Part shown: piece by piece, positions 20,421 through 29,698 of the stretch | Layout of the letters: each line of letters opens with the position of its first letter | Numbering within the stretch: position 1 is the stretch's first letter | DNA from: Bifidobacterium asteroides | GTDB lineage: Bacteria > Actinomycetota > Actinomycetes > Actinomycetales > Bifidobacteriaceae | Reading direction: 5' to 3' | Length of the DNA stretch: 64,000 nt | NCBI RefSeq assembly: GCF_030758775.1 | Contig: NZ_CP132384.1 | Location: 1,550,001 to 1,614,000 of the forward strand | The notes under the pieces: model-generated | What the model saw: only the letters and a program-made list of their open reading frames with translations | What the model was told of the DNA's origin: nothing | The model's database searches: none | Translations under genes and position numbers: made by a program

Positions 20421-21504
20421 TGCATATGAGAATGACTTGACCCTTACGGATTGCTGTATGGGAGCTGGGAAAACGAGGGCCCTGCTGGCCGTGCCACCGG
20501 CAGACCAAATTATCCAGAGCCTGGACCTGCACGGCCGTGAACCTTATGCCCAGTTTGGTCAGTACCTGGGCCAGCAAGCGGGTGCGCAGAGCCGGATGGC
20601 AGTCGGCCAATCCGTGGGCATCCAAGCAGGCCAGCACCCCCTTGGCTATATGATCCGAATCGGGGCGGGAGACCAGCCGCTGGAACAAGCCATCCACCTG
20701 GGTGTCCAAATAATCCTGATCCAGACGGGCCATATCCGCGCCAAGGGCCAGGCGGCGGGCCATGTCCCGCCCAGCGAAGCGATTCAAGGCCGGCAGCAGG
20801 TCGTGGCGGATCCGCGAGCGCAGCGGCAGGGTCTCGGGAAGCGTGGAATCAGCCGGTCGATCATCGCCGTTAGTAGGGTCATCCCACCAGTCGATCCCCT
20901 GCTGGCGGCAAATAGCCGTGGTATCCTTCCGGTCCAGGTCCAGAAAGGGACGCAGGTAACGCATTCCCCCACGCTCCACACGCCGAGCCATGCCGGTGAT
21001 GGCCTCCAGCCCCTGTGAGCGAATCAGTCCGATCAGCACCGTCTCAGCCTGATCGTCACGAGTGTGCGCCAGAAGGACGGCCTTGGCCCCCAGCTCAAGG
21101 GCCTGTTCGGAGAGCGCCTGGTAGCGGGCTGCACGTGCATCGGCCTCAGGGCCGGCCGAGGTGACCGGTACATCCACTCTGGTGACTCGGACCGGATTCA
21201 ATCCCAGCTTTCGGCAGGTTCCAGCCGCGCGCTCTGCGACCTGATCCGAATCAGGCATCAGACCATGATCGATCAGCAGGGCACCGCACCGCAGCCCGGT
21301 CATGTCGGCCACCAGGTGGGCCGCACAGGCCAGGGCCAGGGAATCCCGGCCTCCAGAGCAGGCCACCAGAATCAATGGGGCATCCGGATCGGGCCGATGC
21401 ACCCCGTGATGGGCGAACCGCTGATCCTGCAGGCCCAAGCCCTCCCCGTCAAGGGTCGAACGCAGGAGCCCCACCGCCTTTTTCATTGCCGCTGAATAGA
21501 CCAT
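20395..21504 (-). CDS. tilS: tRNA(Ile)-lysidine synthase
   Basis: Converts C34 to lysidine in tRNA-Ile2 so that it reads AUA. The N-terminal PP-loop CSGGRDSLAL is clear, followed by LLAHTRDDQAETVL and WWDDPTNGD, then an Arg-rich RSRIRHDLLPALN segment. The chosen ATG (MVYSAAMKK) gives 369 residues; a longer frame upstream would overlap dacB. It is co-directional with dacB upstream and overlaps hpt downstream. Confidence 0.93.
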   Translation of the reverse strand: MVYSAAMKKAVGLLRSTLDGEGLGLQDQRFAHHGVHRPDPDAPLILVACSGGRDSLALACAAHLVADMTGLRCGALLIDHGLMPDSDQVAERAAGTCRKLGLNPVRVTRVDVPVTSAGPEADARAARYQALSEQALELGAKAVLLAHTRDDQAETVLIGLIRSQGLEAITGMARRVERGGMRYLRPFLDLDRKDTTAICRQQGIDWWDDPTNGDDRPADSTLPETLPLRSRIRHDLLPALNRFAGRDMARRLALGADMARLDQDYLDTQVDGLFQRLVSRPDSDHIAKGVLACLDAHGLADCHPALRTRLLAQVLTKLGIRFTAVQVQALDNLVCRWHGQQGPRFPSSHTAIRKGQVILICNDGDHAHR

Positions 21505-21523
21505 GGTCCAGGCTTCTTCCTGC

Positions 21524-23029
21524 TCAAATCCGATCCAAAGATCCGACCAAGGTGTCCACAGCCTGTCGGGCAGCAGCCGCGTCCTCGGGATCGTTGACGA
21601 CCACAGCAAAGACCAAAACACCGCCAGAGCGACGAATCACATTGCCCGTGAGCGAGGTCACCTGATCCAGAGTGCCGGTCTTGGCCCGAATCAGTCCATC
21701 AGCCTGGTCATCCACCTTTCGGCTGGCCGCTGTGCCGGTCAGGCCCACTACAGACAGGCCCTTGACCAGAGGAGTCAAACCCTTGTCAGCAAGAGCCAGT
21801 TGCTGGACGTCAGCCAAGGTGCCCACCCGCAGGACGGAGCCGGGGGTAAGCCCCGAGCAGTCGGCCATCTTGAGTCCCGCGGTGTCCACGCCCAGCTTGT
21901 TCAGCGTGCTGACAACGGCCTTCACAGCACCGGCTGGGCTGTTGGGCATGTTCAGGGCCAGAGCGGTCAGGCGGCCGAAAAGCTCGGCCAGACTGTTGTC
22001 GGAGTTGCGCAGCATCAGCGACATAACCTCACTGAGCCGCGCCGAGCTGATACGGGCCAGAACCCTGCCCTGGGCGTGGTCGGCCCGGTCGGGCCCCTGG
22101 GCATTGTCCACCTGGATCCCGGACTCCATCAGGCGGCTGGCGAAGACTGTTGCAGCGACTCCTGCCGGGTTTTCGACCCTGGGAAGGTAGATCTCGCCAG
22201 CATCCGGATAAGCAACAGGCTCAGTCCGGCCCTGCCTGGCCTCATCCACGGCCATGGAGACGGGCTCCTGGAAGTAGATTCCATCGGGATTGTTATCTTC
22301 GATTCCCTTCGGTGTCAGATCGTCGCCGAAAAGCGTGTCTTGGTAGGCGAGAGTCACTCGGTCTATCCCTCGCTTATGCAGGGCCTGTGCCGTCTTCTCG
22401 GCCAGAGTCCCTAGTCCGGCCCGGCCATTGACATGCAGGGGGTCGTCTTTGCCTACCCCTAGGAGCATATCGCCGTGACCGCGCAGGGTCAGCGTTGCCT
22501 GCGAGGGGGTAGAGGAATCCAGAACCGCCTCGGTATCCAGCTGTGAGGACATGTCCAGAACAGAGGCGGCTGCGGCTGCGGTCAGGGTCTTCATAGTGGA
22601 AGCTGGCTGGCGTGCCTGGTCCGCGTTTTTCTGGGCCAGCACCCGTCCGTCAGCCTGTCGCACGACCAGCGAGTAGCCATTGCCCAGGCCCGGTGTGTCG
22701 GCGAAAGCGTTGACCAGCTGCTGGACCTGGCCGGCATCCGCTGCGGACCCAGGCTTGTCGGCGGCAAGGGTCGGCGGCACGCCCATCATGACCGCAGGGG
22801 GGACCGAAGAATGACTGGTCTTGGCCAAGGTGAGCGGTCCAGGCACCAGGTCAGCCAAGTCCATGCATGCATAGCCGGCAACCAGTATGACAGCCACAAG
22901 CGTGGCCAGGGCCACCCGCCAGCGTCGCTTGATCCGACGACGGCGTGTCATGCGCAGCTGATGTCTGTCACCCAATTGCTCACTCCCGGACTTGTGCTCG
23001 CCAACCGAGTTCGGATCGGTAGGCATCAT
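21524..23029 (-). CDS. dacB: D-alanyl-D-alanine carboxypeptidase/endopeptidase (PBP4, S13)
   Basis: Low-molecular-weight class C penicillin-binding protein that trims or cleaves peptidoglycan cross-links outside the membrane. The 501 residues start with a basic cytoplasmic tail (RRRRIKRRW) and one transmembrane anchor (LATLVAVILVAGYACM). The catalytic motifs are SxxK in PASTMKTL, SxN in SDNSLAE, and KTG in RAKTGTLDQV. It lies 19 bases upstream of tilS. Confidence 0.93.
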   Translation of the reverse strand: MMPTDPNSVGEHKSGSEQLGDRHQLRMTRRRRIKRRWRVALATLVAVILVAGYACMDLADLVPGPLTLAKTSHSSVPPAVMMGVPPTLAADKPGSAADAGQVQQLVNAFADTPGLGNGYSLVVRQADGRVLAQKNADQARQPASTMKTLTAAAAASVLDMSSQLDTEAVLDSSTPSQATLTLRGHGDMLLGVGKDDPLHVNGRAGLGTLAEKTAQALHKRGIDRVTLAYQDTLFGDDLTPKGIEDNNPDGIYFQEPVSMAVDEARQGRTEPVAYPDAGEIYLPRVENPAGVAATVFASRLMESGIQVDNAQGPDRADHAQGRVLARISSARLSEVMSLMLRNSDNSLAELFGRLTALALNMPNSPAGAVKAVVSTLNKLGVDTAGLKMADCSGLTPGSVLRVGTLADVQQLALADKGLTPLVKGLSVVGLTGTAASRKVDDQADGLIRAKTGTLDQVTSLTGNVIRRSGGVLVFAVVVNDPEDAAAARQAVDTLVGSLDRI

Positions 23030-23061
23030 CCAACTAGCCTAGTACTGGTCCTGTCACTGCC

Positions 23062-24693
23062 TCAGGACTGCAGAGAAGCATAGCGATCCAGAGTCAGCAG
23101 AATGGCCGACTGTCGACGATCAAAGATCCGGGACCCTAAAGCTACACCTATGGCGAGGGTAATCAAACCGTTGGCCAGTGCTACCGGCATAGGCAGCCAG
23201 AGCGGAAGCATCCCGCCTTTGGTCATAGACAGCAGCGCCACTAATAAAGTGGGCAGCATGATCACCAGGCTAGCCAGCAACTGCAGCATTGGCAGGAAGC
23301 CTTGGGCAACAGCACGCCCCTGGGGCGAAGTGAAGGGCTGGTCCATAGAGGGGACCGGATAGATCAGCAGGGCCGAGAAAATCTGAGCAACTCCCAGACC
23401 AGACAGAAGCAATCCGACCGTCACAGCAAGCATATCCAAGGAGATGGCCAGGTCCCTTCCGCCCTTCATTGCCCCGGAGAGGATCAAAGTCACCAGCCCA
23501 AGCAGGAGCATGCAGGGCATAGCCACGATCAGATGGCTGCGGACACGGGACAGCCGGTCCTCACGACCCTTCACTCCCGCAGCTATCTCCATGCGCAGGG
23601 CGAGCCCATCGTAGGCCAAGGCGTTGCCCTCGGGAATCTCCAGTATCAGGGCGCCCAATACCGGTCCCAGCCATAGCATCATGGGCATCTGACGGAAGAT
23701 TATTGCGTATAAAATCACCACGACCAGCAGAAGTGGATAGCTGACAAGCTTACGAGAGTCCTGACGAAGATAGATCAGCAATCGCGCAGCCATAGCATCC
23801 ACAACGTTCTGGGACCGGCCCAGCATCCCCAGCCCCTTGGGAGCGGTCGGCCGCTCAGCACTCGCCCCAGTATGCAAACGGTCATGACGCAGGCACACCA
23901 TGCCGATCATGAAGCAGAGAGCCAGGGTGGCCAGCTCCATAAACAGACGTCCGACCAGAGCCCACCATGATCCCGAAAGGAGATCCTCCGGCAGACGGAC
24001 AGCGGCACCCAGTGGCGTCCAGGCCAGTATGTCGGCCACGGACTTGAGAGAATCAGTGTCGACGGCCATGCCATCCATAATCCCGCTGGTCAGCAGAGAG
24101 GGCAGCATGCACAAAACCATGATCACCACGGTGACCAGCAGGTAGAACCCGGATCGGGTGCGGTGGGAGACTACCAAGGTACCAACCAGGTCCAAAACAG
24201 CCCTAGATAGGGCCAGCATCACCATGACAGCCAGCAGTGCCGCTACCAAAGCCATGATCGAAGCTCCGACACCCATGCGGGCATAGATGGCCGTCAGAGC
24301 CAGAAAGCAGACAAGACCGGTCAATCCCGCAGGCCCGGCCAGCCCGGCCAGGTAGAGCCCCAATTGCAACTGACCGTCAGGAATCCCGTAAAGGACGAAT
24401 CGCGAAGGGCCCAGGATCGACCCCTGGCCCAGAAAGGTCAGTTGAATCAGAATCACTCCCAGGGTCAGCCCGACCAGGAACAGGACCAAGATGGTTCCCA
24501 TACGCTGGCGGTCGCCCGGATCGGCCTTGGGCAGCCATCCTCCCAGTACCAGCGCAGCCTGCCAGGAGGCCAGGCAGATGCCAATGGCCATGAGCAGACT
24601 GATGATGGCGCCGACCATCTGCCAGGAGGAGTGCTTGACCGTTCCCCAGGTAATGGACCAACGCATGGCGATGATGGTGGCTGCCGTTCTCAT
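23062..24693 (-). CDS. ABC transporter permease (exporter type)
   Basis: A 543-residue polytopic protein with about 12 hydrophobic segments and no recognised extracellular domain. The start MRTAATIIAMRWSITWGTVK at 24693 overlaps the stop of the upstream ATPase gene by 4 bases (ATGA), so the two form one transporter. Actinobacteria carry many such two-gene exporters of unknown substrate; multidrug or lipid export are possible. A second frame extends 14 residues upstream but would overlap the ATPase more deeply. Confidence 0.78.
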   Translation of the reverse strand: MRTAATIIAMRWSITWGTVKHSSWQMVGAIISLLMAIGICLASWQAALVLGGWLPKADPGDRQRMGTILVLFLVGLTLGVILIQLTFLGQGSILGPSRFVLYGIPDGQLQLGLYLAGLAGPAGLTGLVCFLALTAIYARMGVGASIMALVAALLAVMVMLALSRAVLDLVGTLVVSHRTRSGFYLLVTVVIMVLCMLPSLLTSGIMDGMAVDTDSLKSVADILAWTPLGAAVRLPEDLLSGSWWALVGRLFMELATLALCFMIGMVCLRHDRLHTGASAERPTAPKGLGMLGRSQNVVDAMAARLLIYLRQDSRKLVSYPLLLVVVILYAIIFRQMPMMLWLGPVLGALILEIPEGNALAYDGLALRMEIAAGVKGREDRLSRVRSHLIVAMPCMLLLGLVTLILSGAMKGGRDLAISLDMLAVTVGLLLSGLGVAQIFSALLIYPVPSMDQPFTSPQGRAVAQGFLPMLQLLASLVIMLPTLLVALLSMTKGGMLPLWLPMPVALANGLITLAIGVALGSRIFDRRQSAILLTLDRYASLQS

Positions 24694-25535
24694 TCCGCCT
24701 CCTGGTCTTCCTCGGACCCGGAACCGTTCAGCCAAGCGATCCGGCGGGCCTGATGGCGGCCGCCGACGAGATCCAGGAAGCGATCCTCCAGATCCTCCCC
24801 TGCTGCGACCTGGGCCACCGTGCCATCAGCCCGAACCAGACCATGATTGATGATGGCTACATGCGTGCACATCCGCTCCACCAGGGCCATGACATGCGAG
24901 GAAATGACCACGGTTCCTCCAGTATCGACATACTCGACAAGGATGTCCTTGAGATTGGCGCTGGAGACCGGGTCGACCGATTCGAAGGGCTCATCCAGTA
25001 CAAGGAGTCTGGGGGAATGAATCATGGCAGTAGCCAGGCAAATCTTCTTGGTTATTCCGGATGAATAATCGCAGACGCGCTTTCCTCCGGCATCGGTCAG
25101 GTCAAAAGCCTCCAGCAGGTCCCTGGCCCTGCTCAGCGCCTCCTCGCGCGGCATTCGACGCAGCATGCCCGAGTAGACCAGCAATTGCAGACCGGTCAGC
25201 CTGTCGAAGATCTGGTCGCCTTGGGGCATGACGCCTATGATCCGCTTGGCTGTATCCACGTCAGACCATACGTCCCTGCCCAGAATCATGACCTTTCCGG
25301 AGTCAGGCGCCAGGAGGCCGGTCACCATGTTCAGCGTGGTGGTCTTTCCCGCGCCGTTGGGGCCGACAATCCCATAGAAGGACCCCCTGGGAATATCCAG
25401 AGAGAGGGCATTGACAGCAGGCCGGCCCTGGTAGCACTTGACCAGGGCGCGAATAGAGACCGCTGCCTGTGGATCGGGCGGAGGAGCCACTGCCGTGTGG
25501 GCGGTCATGCTGGCTGATCGGGCTTCATCGGACAT
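24690..25535 (-). CDS. ABC transporter ATP-binding protein
   Basis: A 281-residue nucleotide-binding domain with Walker A GPNGAGKTT, Q-loop MPQGDQI and signature DYSSGITKKICLA (an SSG variant of the usual SGGQ). Walker B is RLLVLDEPFES and the H-loop is VVISSHVM. The SSGI signature resembles the CcmA/drug-exporter group. It is coupled by an ATGA overlap to the downstream permease. Confidence 0.9.
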   Translation of the reverse strand: MSDEARSASMTAHTAVAPPPDPQAAVSIRALVKCYQGRPAVNALSLDIPRGSFYGIVGPNGAGKTTTLNMVTGLLAPDSGKVMILGRDVWSDVDTAKRIIGVMPQGDQIFDRLTGLQLLVYSGMLRRMPREEALSRARDLLEAFDLTDAGGKRVCDYSSGITKKICLATAMIHSPRLLVLDEPFESVDPVSSANLKDILVEYVDTGGTVVISSHVMALVERMCTHVAIINHGLVRADGTVAQVAAGEDLEDRFLDLVGGRHQARRIAWLNGSGSEEDQEAE

Positions 25536-25613
25536 GGCCTTAAGTCTATCCCACCATTATCTCGCTCCTGGCCACCTCCATAATCTAGTTTGCATGTCGG
25601 CGGATGCCCGGTC

Positions 25614-26840
25614 TCAGTGCCCGGAGTGCTCGATGGGCTTCCATCCAGGATTGGCGAAGATGGCCTGGAATGAGATGGGCAGGTAGCTCAGCATGAAGAT
25701 GGGGAAGCTCAGGCAGTAGGCGAAAAGCTCCTTGTTGGAAGCGCCTATCTTGTCCCGCTCGGCCAGGACCGTCAGTGCGGCCAGGCCCATCATGGCCAGG
25801 ACACCCAGAACCCCGGCTGCGATGCCATTGATCAGTTCAGTCACCTGGCTGGTCCAGGTCACGAAGCCCAGAGCCGGGAAGAGCAGACCGAAGAAGCAGC
25901 GGACCAGAGCCAGGACGGTCAGCGGGCAGATGAGAATGGTCAGGTCCACGGCCGAGAAGTCGCGTTCACGGAAGGCTCTGGAGATCAGGGCGGGCCCGTA
26001 GTAGCGGAAGACCTGAAGGAAGCCCTTGCTCCAGCGCAGCCGCTGCCGCCAGCTCTGCTTGAAGGTGACCGGCTGCTCGTCATAGAGGATGGCGGTGCCG
26101 CAATAACCGATGCGCTCGCCGTGCAGAACCGAGTCCATGGTGAACTCCAGGTCCTCGGTCAGCAGGTGGAACTTCCAGCCGTTGTTGCGCTCCATAACCT
26201 CCCTGGAGAACATGAACCCGGTGCCGCCCACATGGCAGCTGGAGCCGATGACCATCCTTGAGGTGTTGAGGAACCGGGATTCACGGATGAACCATAGGGC
26301 TGAGCCGGAGGAGACCCAGTTGTCCGAAAAGTTGACCGAGTTGCGGTAGCTGGTCAGTATGCGGAAGCCGGACTGGAAGGCCTTGTTCATCTCTTCGATG
26401 TAATGGCGGTCCAGGAGGTTGTCCGCATCGAAGACGAAGTAGGCATCGTAGCGGGAGGCAAGGCCCCGCTCAAGTATCTGGTCCAGCAGAAAGGTCAGAG
26501 CGTAGCCCTTGCCCACCTGGTTCGGATCCCGCCGCTCTACCACATGACAGCCCAGGGACCTGGCCAGTCCGGCGGTGTCGTCAGTGCAGTTATCGGCCAC
26601 CAGCCATATGTCGATCATGGAGGATGGATAGGTCTGTTCCTTGATGGAATTGATCAGATGACCGACCACCTGCTCCTCGTTGCGGGCCGAAATAAGGACG
26701 GCGAACCGCTTGTCGAAAGGGGCCTCGGGAAAAACCGTGGGCTTGGAGACAAAGGAGATGACGATGCAGATGGCCTGGTAGACGATGCCCACCCCGCCCA
26801 ACAGCATCATCAGAACGTCCAGCACTTTGAGCAGAGCCAT
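25614..26840 (-). CDS. Membrane-anchored glycosyltransferase family 2
   Basis: A 408-residue GT-A fold transferase related to processive beta-glycosyltransferases. One N-terminal transmembrane helix precedes FAVLISARNEEQVVGHL, the DNCTDDT and FVFDADNLLD (DxD) motifs, and QRLRWSKGF (QxxRW), followed by three to four C-terminal membrane segments. ATG at 26840 is chosen because AAGGAG lies 8 bases upstream; it shares one base with the stop of the AI-2E family gene (TGATG). It probably makes or extends a surface polysaccharide; donor and product unknown. Confidence 0.85.
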   Translation of the reverse strand: MALLKVLDVLMMLLGGVGIVYQAICIVISFVSKPTVFPEAPFDKRFAVLISARNEEQVVGHLINSIKEQTYPSSMIDIWLVADNCTDDTAGLARSLGCHVVERRDPNQVGKGYALTFLLDQILERGLASRYDAYFVFDADNLLDRHYIEEMNKAFQSGFRILTSYRNSVNFSDNWVSSGSALWFIRESRFLNTSRMVIGSSCHVGGTGFMFSREVMERNNGWKFHLLTEDLEFTMDSVLHGERIGYCGTAILYDEQPVTFKQSWRQRLRWSKGFLQVFRYYGPALISRAFRERDFSAVDLTILICPLTVLALVRCFFGLLFPALGFVTWTSQVTELINGIAAGVLGVLAMMGLAALTVLAERDKIGASNKELFAYCLSFPIFMLSYLPISFQAIFANPGWKPIEHSGH

Positions 26841-28279
26841 CAGCGCCACTCCTTGCGAGGGTTATCCTCTTCCTCGGAGGCCTCGTTGGTGGTCTCGGTG
26901 CCTTTGAGCGGCCTGTGCCTTACCGGAGCCGAGGCGGACTTGGGTATGGGAACCGTGGCTGACTCATCCAGATCCTTGGCCGTCGGGGAAGAGGTCGGGT
27001 AGAGCTCACGGGCAATCGTCATGACCGGATCGTCCACTCTGACCCTGGCGCTGGTCCCCTTGGCCGACCGGCTGCCCACATGGCTGGCCACCGGCTGAAC
27101 CACGTGCTCGTTGAAGGCCTCTACACCCTCGACCACCTTGGACTTGCCGACCGGCTTGGGATCCTGCATGAGCGGGGAGTCGATCAGCTCATAGTGCTTG
27201 ACTGAAGCCGAGAATATAGCCTGGAAGCTGGCCGCCAGAGGCAGGGCCAGGAAGGCACCCAGGGCGCCGAAGACCGCACCCAGGGCCAGTACGGAGAGGA
27301 AGGCGATGGCTGGGTTGAGGTCCATGGTCCGCTGGGAGATCTTGGGAGCCAGGATCATGTTTTCGATCTGCTGGTAAATGATGATGTAGACCAGCACGAT
27401 CACGGCCACCAGCAGTCCGCGGCTTCCCCAGGCCACCACTACGGGAATAGCTCCGCCTATGTAGGTGCCGATGGTTGGCACGAACTGGGAAACCAGCCCG
27501 CAGAAGAGGGCCAGCGGCAGCCAGTAGGGCACCTTCAGAATGACCAGAAAGACCGACATGCAGGCCGCAGAGATGAGCGCCAGAATGGTTCTGCTGAACA
27601 GGAAGCTGGAGATCTGGTCCTGGGCGATGGTCCAGACAAAAAGGAAACGGCGCTGGCTCCTGGGGGCCAGCCACTGGCAGAGGCTGCGGCGCAGTTTGGG
27701 GCCTGCGGCGGAGATGTAGTAGATGACCAGCAGGACGGTCATGACATTAATGAAGGACCCGACCAGGCCCACGGTGGTGTTCAGGGCCTGTCCTGCGAAG
27801 TCCGTCACCCAGGAGGTCTGGATGTTCTTGACGATCTCACCGCCAAGATCCTGCATGGCCGGCAGGTGCCAGGGTGTGCGACTGGCGATGAATTCCGCCA
27901 CCTGCTCATAGAGTGCCGGCGCCCCGTTGGCCATGCCGATGACCTGCTGAACCAGCAAATTGCCGAACATGCCCATAAGGACGATCACAATGATAATCAG
28001 ACCTATCAACGTAACCGCAGAGGCTGCCCCCCGCCGCCAGCCATGCCTGACCAGTCTGAGCACCAGAGGCTCCATGGCAAGGGAGACAAAGATGGCGATC
28101 ACCACATCCAGCACCAGGAATTCGATCTTCCACCAGGAGGCGTAAGCGAACCAGGCCAGAAAGACAGCTATCACTACATAGAGGAGGGCACGGCCGAACC
28201 ATTCCGGAGGTCGGCGCGGATCCCCCTTGGGCGGGAAGACCGTCGCGAAATCGAAGCGCTGCTTTTGCTCGTTGGCCAT
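26840..28279 (-). CDS. AI-2E family transporter (PerM/YdiK type)
   Basis: A 479-residue membrane protein of the AI-2E/PerM superfamily with about eight helices, including FALLYVVIAVFLAWF-type N-terminal and LVYIIIYQQIENMILAPKI (family core) segments. It ends in a hydrophilic tail of over 100 residues rich in Ser, Lys and Glu. A second ATG nine bases upstream (28288) is possible. The family includes exporters and Na+/H+ antiporters, and the AI-2 name should not be taken as function. It is coupled to the downstream glycosyltransferase by TGATG. Confidence 0.82.
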   Translation of the reverse strand: MANEQKQRFDFATVFPPKGDPRRPPEWFGRALLYVVIAVFLAWFAYASWWKIEFLVLDVVIAIFVSLAMEPLVLRLVRHGWRRGAASAVTLIGLIIIVIVLMGMFGNLLVQQVIGMANGAPALYEQVAEFIASRTPWHLPAMQDLGGEIVKNIQTSWVTDFAGQALNTTVGLVGSFINVMTVLLVIYYISAAGPKLRRSLCQWLAPRSQRRFLFVWTIAQDQISSFLFSRTILALISAACMSVFLVILKVPYWLPLALFCGLVSQFVPTIGTYIGGAIPVVVAWGSRGLLVAVIVLVYIIIYQQIENMILAPKISQRTMDLNPAIAFLSVLALGAVFGALGAFLALPLAASFQAIFSASVKHYELIDSPLMQDPKPVGKSKVVEGVEAFNEHVVQPVASHVGSRSAKGTSARVRVDDPVMTIARELYPTSSPTAKDLDESATVPIPKSASAPVRHRPLKGTETTNEASEEEDNPRKEWR

Positions 28280-28369
28280 ATGTTCCATTATCCCAAGATG
28301 GCTGACATGACGGGCTATAGGGCACAGGTTGAGCCGACGGTGTATCCGGGCACACGTATCCTGAGGGGT

Positions 28370-29263
28370 ATGTTGACCGTTTCCATAGTCATACCCGCCT
28401 GGAATGAGGAAGAACGCATTGAGGACTGCCTCCTGAACGCCACCAGGCAGAGCCTGGCACCCAAGGAGGTGCTGGTAGTCGACAACCACTCCACAGACGC
28501 AACGGCCTCCATCGTCCAGCACTTCATCGATCAGCACCCTGACCAGCATGTCAAGCTTCTCCATCAGGACAGTGAACAGGGGCTGATCCCCACCCGCAAT
28601 TACGGACTTGACCGGGCAACCGGCGATGTGCTGGGCCGGATTGACGCCGACTGCATGCTCCGTCCCAATTGGGTGGAGGTGGTCTCCGGCATCTTCACCC
28701 GGGACCCCAAGGCCATGGGCGCCACTGGACCGGTGGCCTACTATGACATGCCAGGCAAGCGGATCGGGCTCAAGGGCGACAATACCATCCGCAAGGCCAT
28801 CTACCGGGCCGACGACGGGCAATACCTGCTCTACGGTTCCAACATGGCCCTGCGCGCCACGGCCTGGCGGGCCATACGCAGCCACGTCTGCAGGGACAAA
28901 GAGGACATCATGCACGAGGATGTCGATATCTCCCTGCACCTGATCGATCAGGGGTTCAAGACGGTCTACTGCAAGGACATGAACGTGGGCATCAGCGCCC
29001 GCCGGATGGACACTTCCTTCACATCCTTCCGCCACTACATGCAGCGCTTCAAGAACACCTTCGACGCCCACCCGCAACACACCAGGGAACAGAAGCCCGA
29101 GCACACCCTTTACGCCATCTACCCCATTCTGCGAGCCTTCTACCCCGTCTACCAGAAGTACCTGGAATCCGCTGATATCAACCCTGCGGAACGTGTCTGG
29201 ATCCGCGAACAGATGGAGCTCTTTCATCGCCGCGACCAGGAACTGGACCAGGAGGATCACTGA
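28370..29263 (+). CDS. Glycosyltransferase family 2
   Basis: A 297-residue soluble GT-A protein starting MLTVSIVIPAWNEEERIEDC. The metal-site motif is GRIDADCML (DxD) and an HEDVDISLHLIDQG acceptor-side motif follows. GAGGGG lies directly before the ATG. A longer open frame upstream is the antisense of the divergent AI-2E family gene and is ignored. Likely substrate class is a lipid- or polymer-linked sugar, by family only. It ends 60 bases before tRNA-Glu. Confidence 0.85.
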   Translation: MLTVSIVIPAWNEEERIEDCLLNATRQSLAPKEVLVVDNHSTDATASIVQHFIDQHPDQHVKLLHQDSEQGLIPTRNYGLDRATGDVLGRIDADCMLRPNWVEVVSGIFTRDPKAMGATGPVAYYDMPGKRIGLKGDNTIRKAIYRADDGQYLLYGSNMALRATAWRAIRSHVCRDKEDIMHEDVDISLHLIDQGFKTVYCKDMNVGISARRMDTSFTSFRHYMQRFKNTFDAHPQHTREQKPEHTLYAIYPILRAFYPVYQKYLESADINPAERVWIREQMELFHRRDQELDQEDH

Positions 29264-29323
29264 CCGGCGGACGGCACACCAGGCTTGCCTGGTCCATAGG
29301 GGGCGGGTATCATGGCCACGTTC

Positions 29324-29395
29324 GCCCCCGTCGTCTAACGGTTAGGACACCAGACTTTCAATCTGACAGCGAGAGTTCGACTCTCTCCGGGGGTA
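29324..29395 (+). tRNA. tRNA-Glu(TTC)
   Basis: A 72-nt cloverleaf. The acceptor is GCCCCCG/CGGGGGT and the anticodon loop is CTTTCAA (TTC). The T arm is GAGAG/CTCTC and the discriminator is A. CCA is not encoded. Confidence 0.95.
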
Positions 29396-29413
29396 CAAGG
29401 CAAAGGGTTGGAA

Positions 29414-29433
29414 AACGGCGGTATTCCGCCGTT
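29414..29433 (+). terminator. Stem-loop after tRNA-Glu
   Basis: Perfect 8-bp inverted repeat AACGGCGG / CCGCCGTT with a 4-nt loop, 18 bases past the tRNA. The following bases are A-rich rather than T-rich, so termination is probable but not certain. Confidence 0.55.
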
Positions 29434-29602
29434 CAACAAATTCGCAAAAAATCAGCATAGAATCCGAACCAGGCTGTTTCGGTCTATCTTGAGCCAAGAT
29501 AGTGCACACAACAGTACACACTTATAGATCACCGCCGACGAGAATCCACCAGCATGGTGAAGACACACCTATTCAAATTTCTACGGCTTTGCGTGGCGCA
29601 GT
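29434..29602. other. Non-coding spacer with a palindrome between tRNA-Glu and the xylB end
   Basis: About 170 bases without a credible gene. A perfect 8-3-8 inverted repeat, CTATCTTG-agc-CAAGATAG, lies at 29484-29502, followed at once by GTGCAC and GTACAC half-sites. Such a cluster could be a protein site or the scar of an insertion at the tRNA. Plus-strand frames here look like chance readings. Confidence 0.4.
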
Positions 29603-29698
29603 CTACGAGCATAGGAAAGCAGTCAGAATTGTTGCCACAATTAGGCCAGCCTGGATCATCCTCGCCGGCCATGAGGAACAACTGCATCCGATGGGCAT
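29603..29698 (-). CDS. Possible 31-residue membrane peptide after xylB
   Basis: An ATG placed immediately after the xylB TAA (TAAATG) opens a 31-codon frame starting MPIGCSSSWPARM and ending in a strongly hydrophobic run (AGLIVATILTAFL). No good Shine-Dalgarno is present, so translation would need coupling. It may be a real small membrane protein, the remnant of a lost transporter gene, or chance. Confidence 0.25.
   Translation of the reverse strand: MPIGCSCSSWPARMIQAGLIVATILTAFLCS

Noticed and set aside
28289-29260. Upstream extension of the AI-2E family frame on the minus strand
   Set aside because: It is antisense to the GT2 gene at 28370-29263, which has clear motifs; the AI-2E protein starts at 28279 or 28288.
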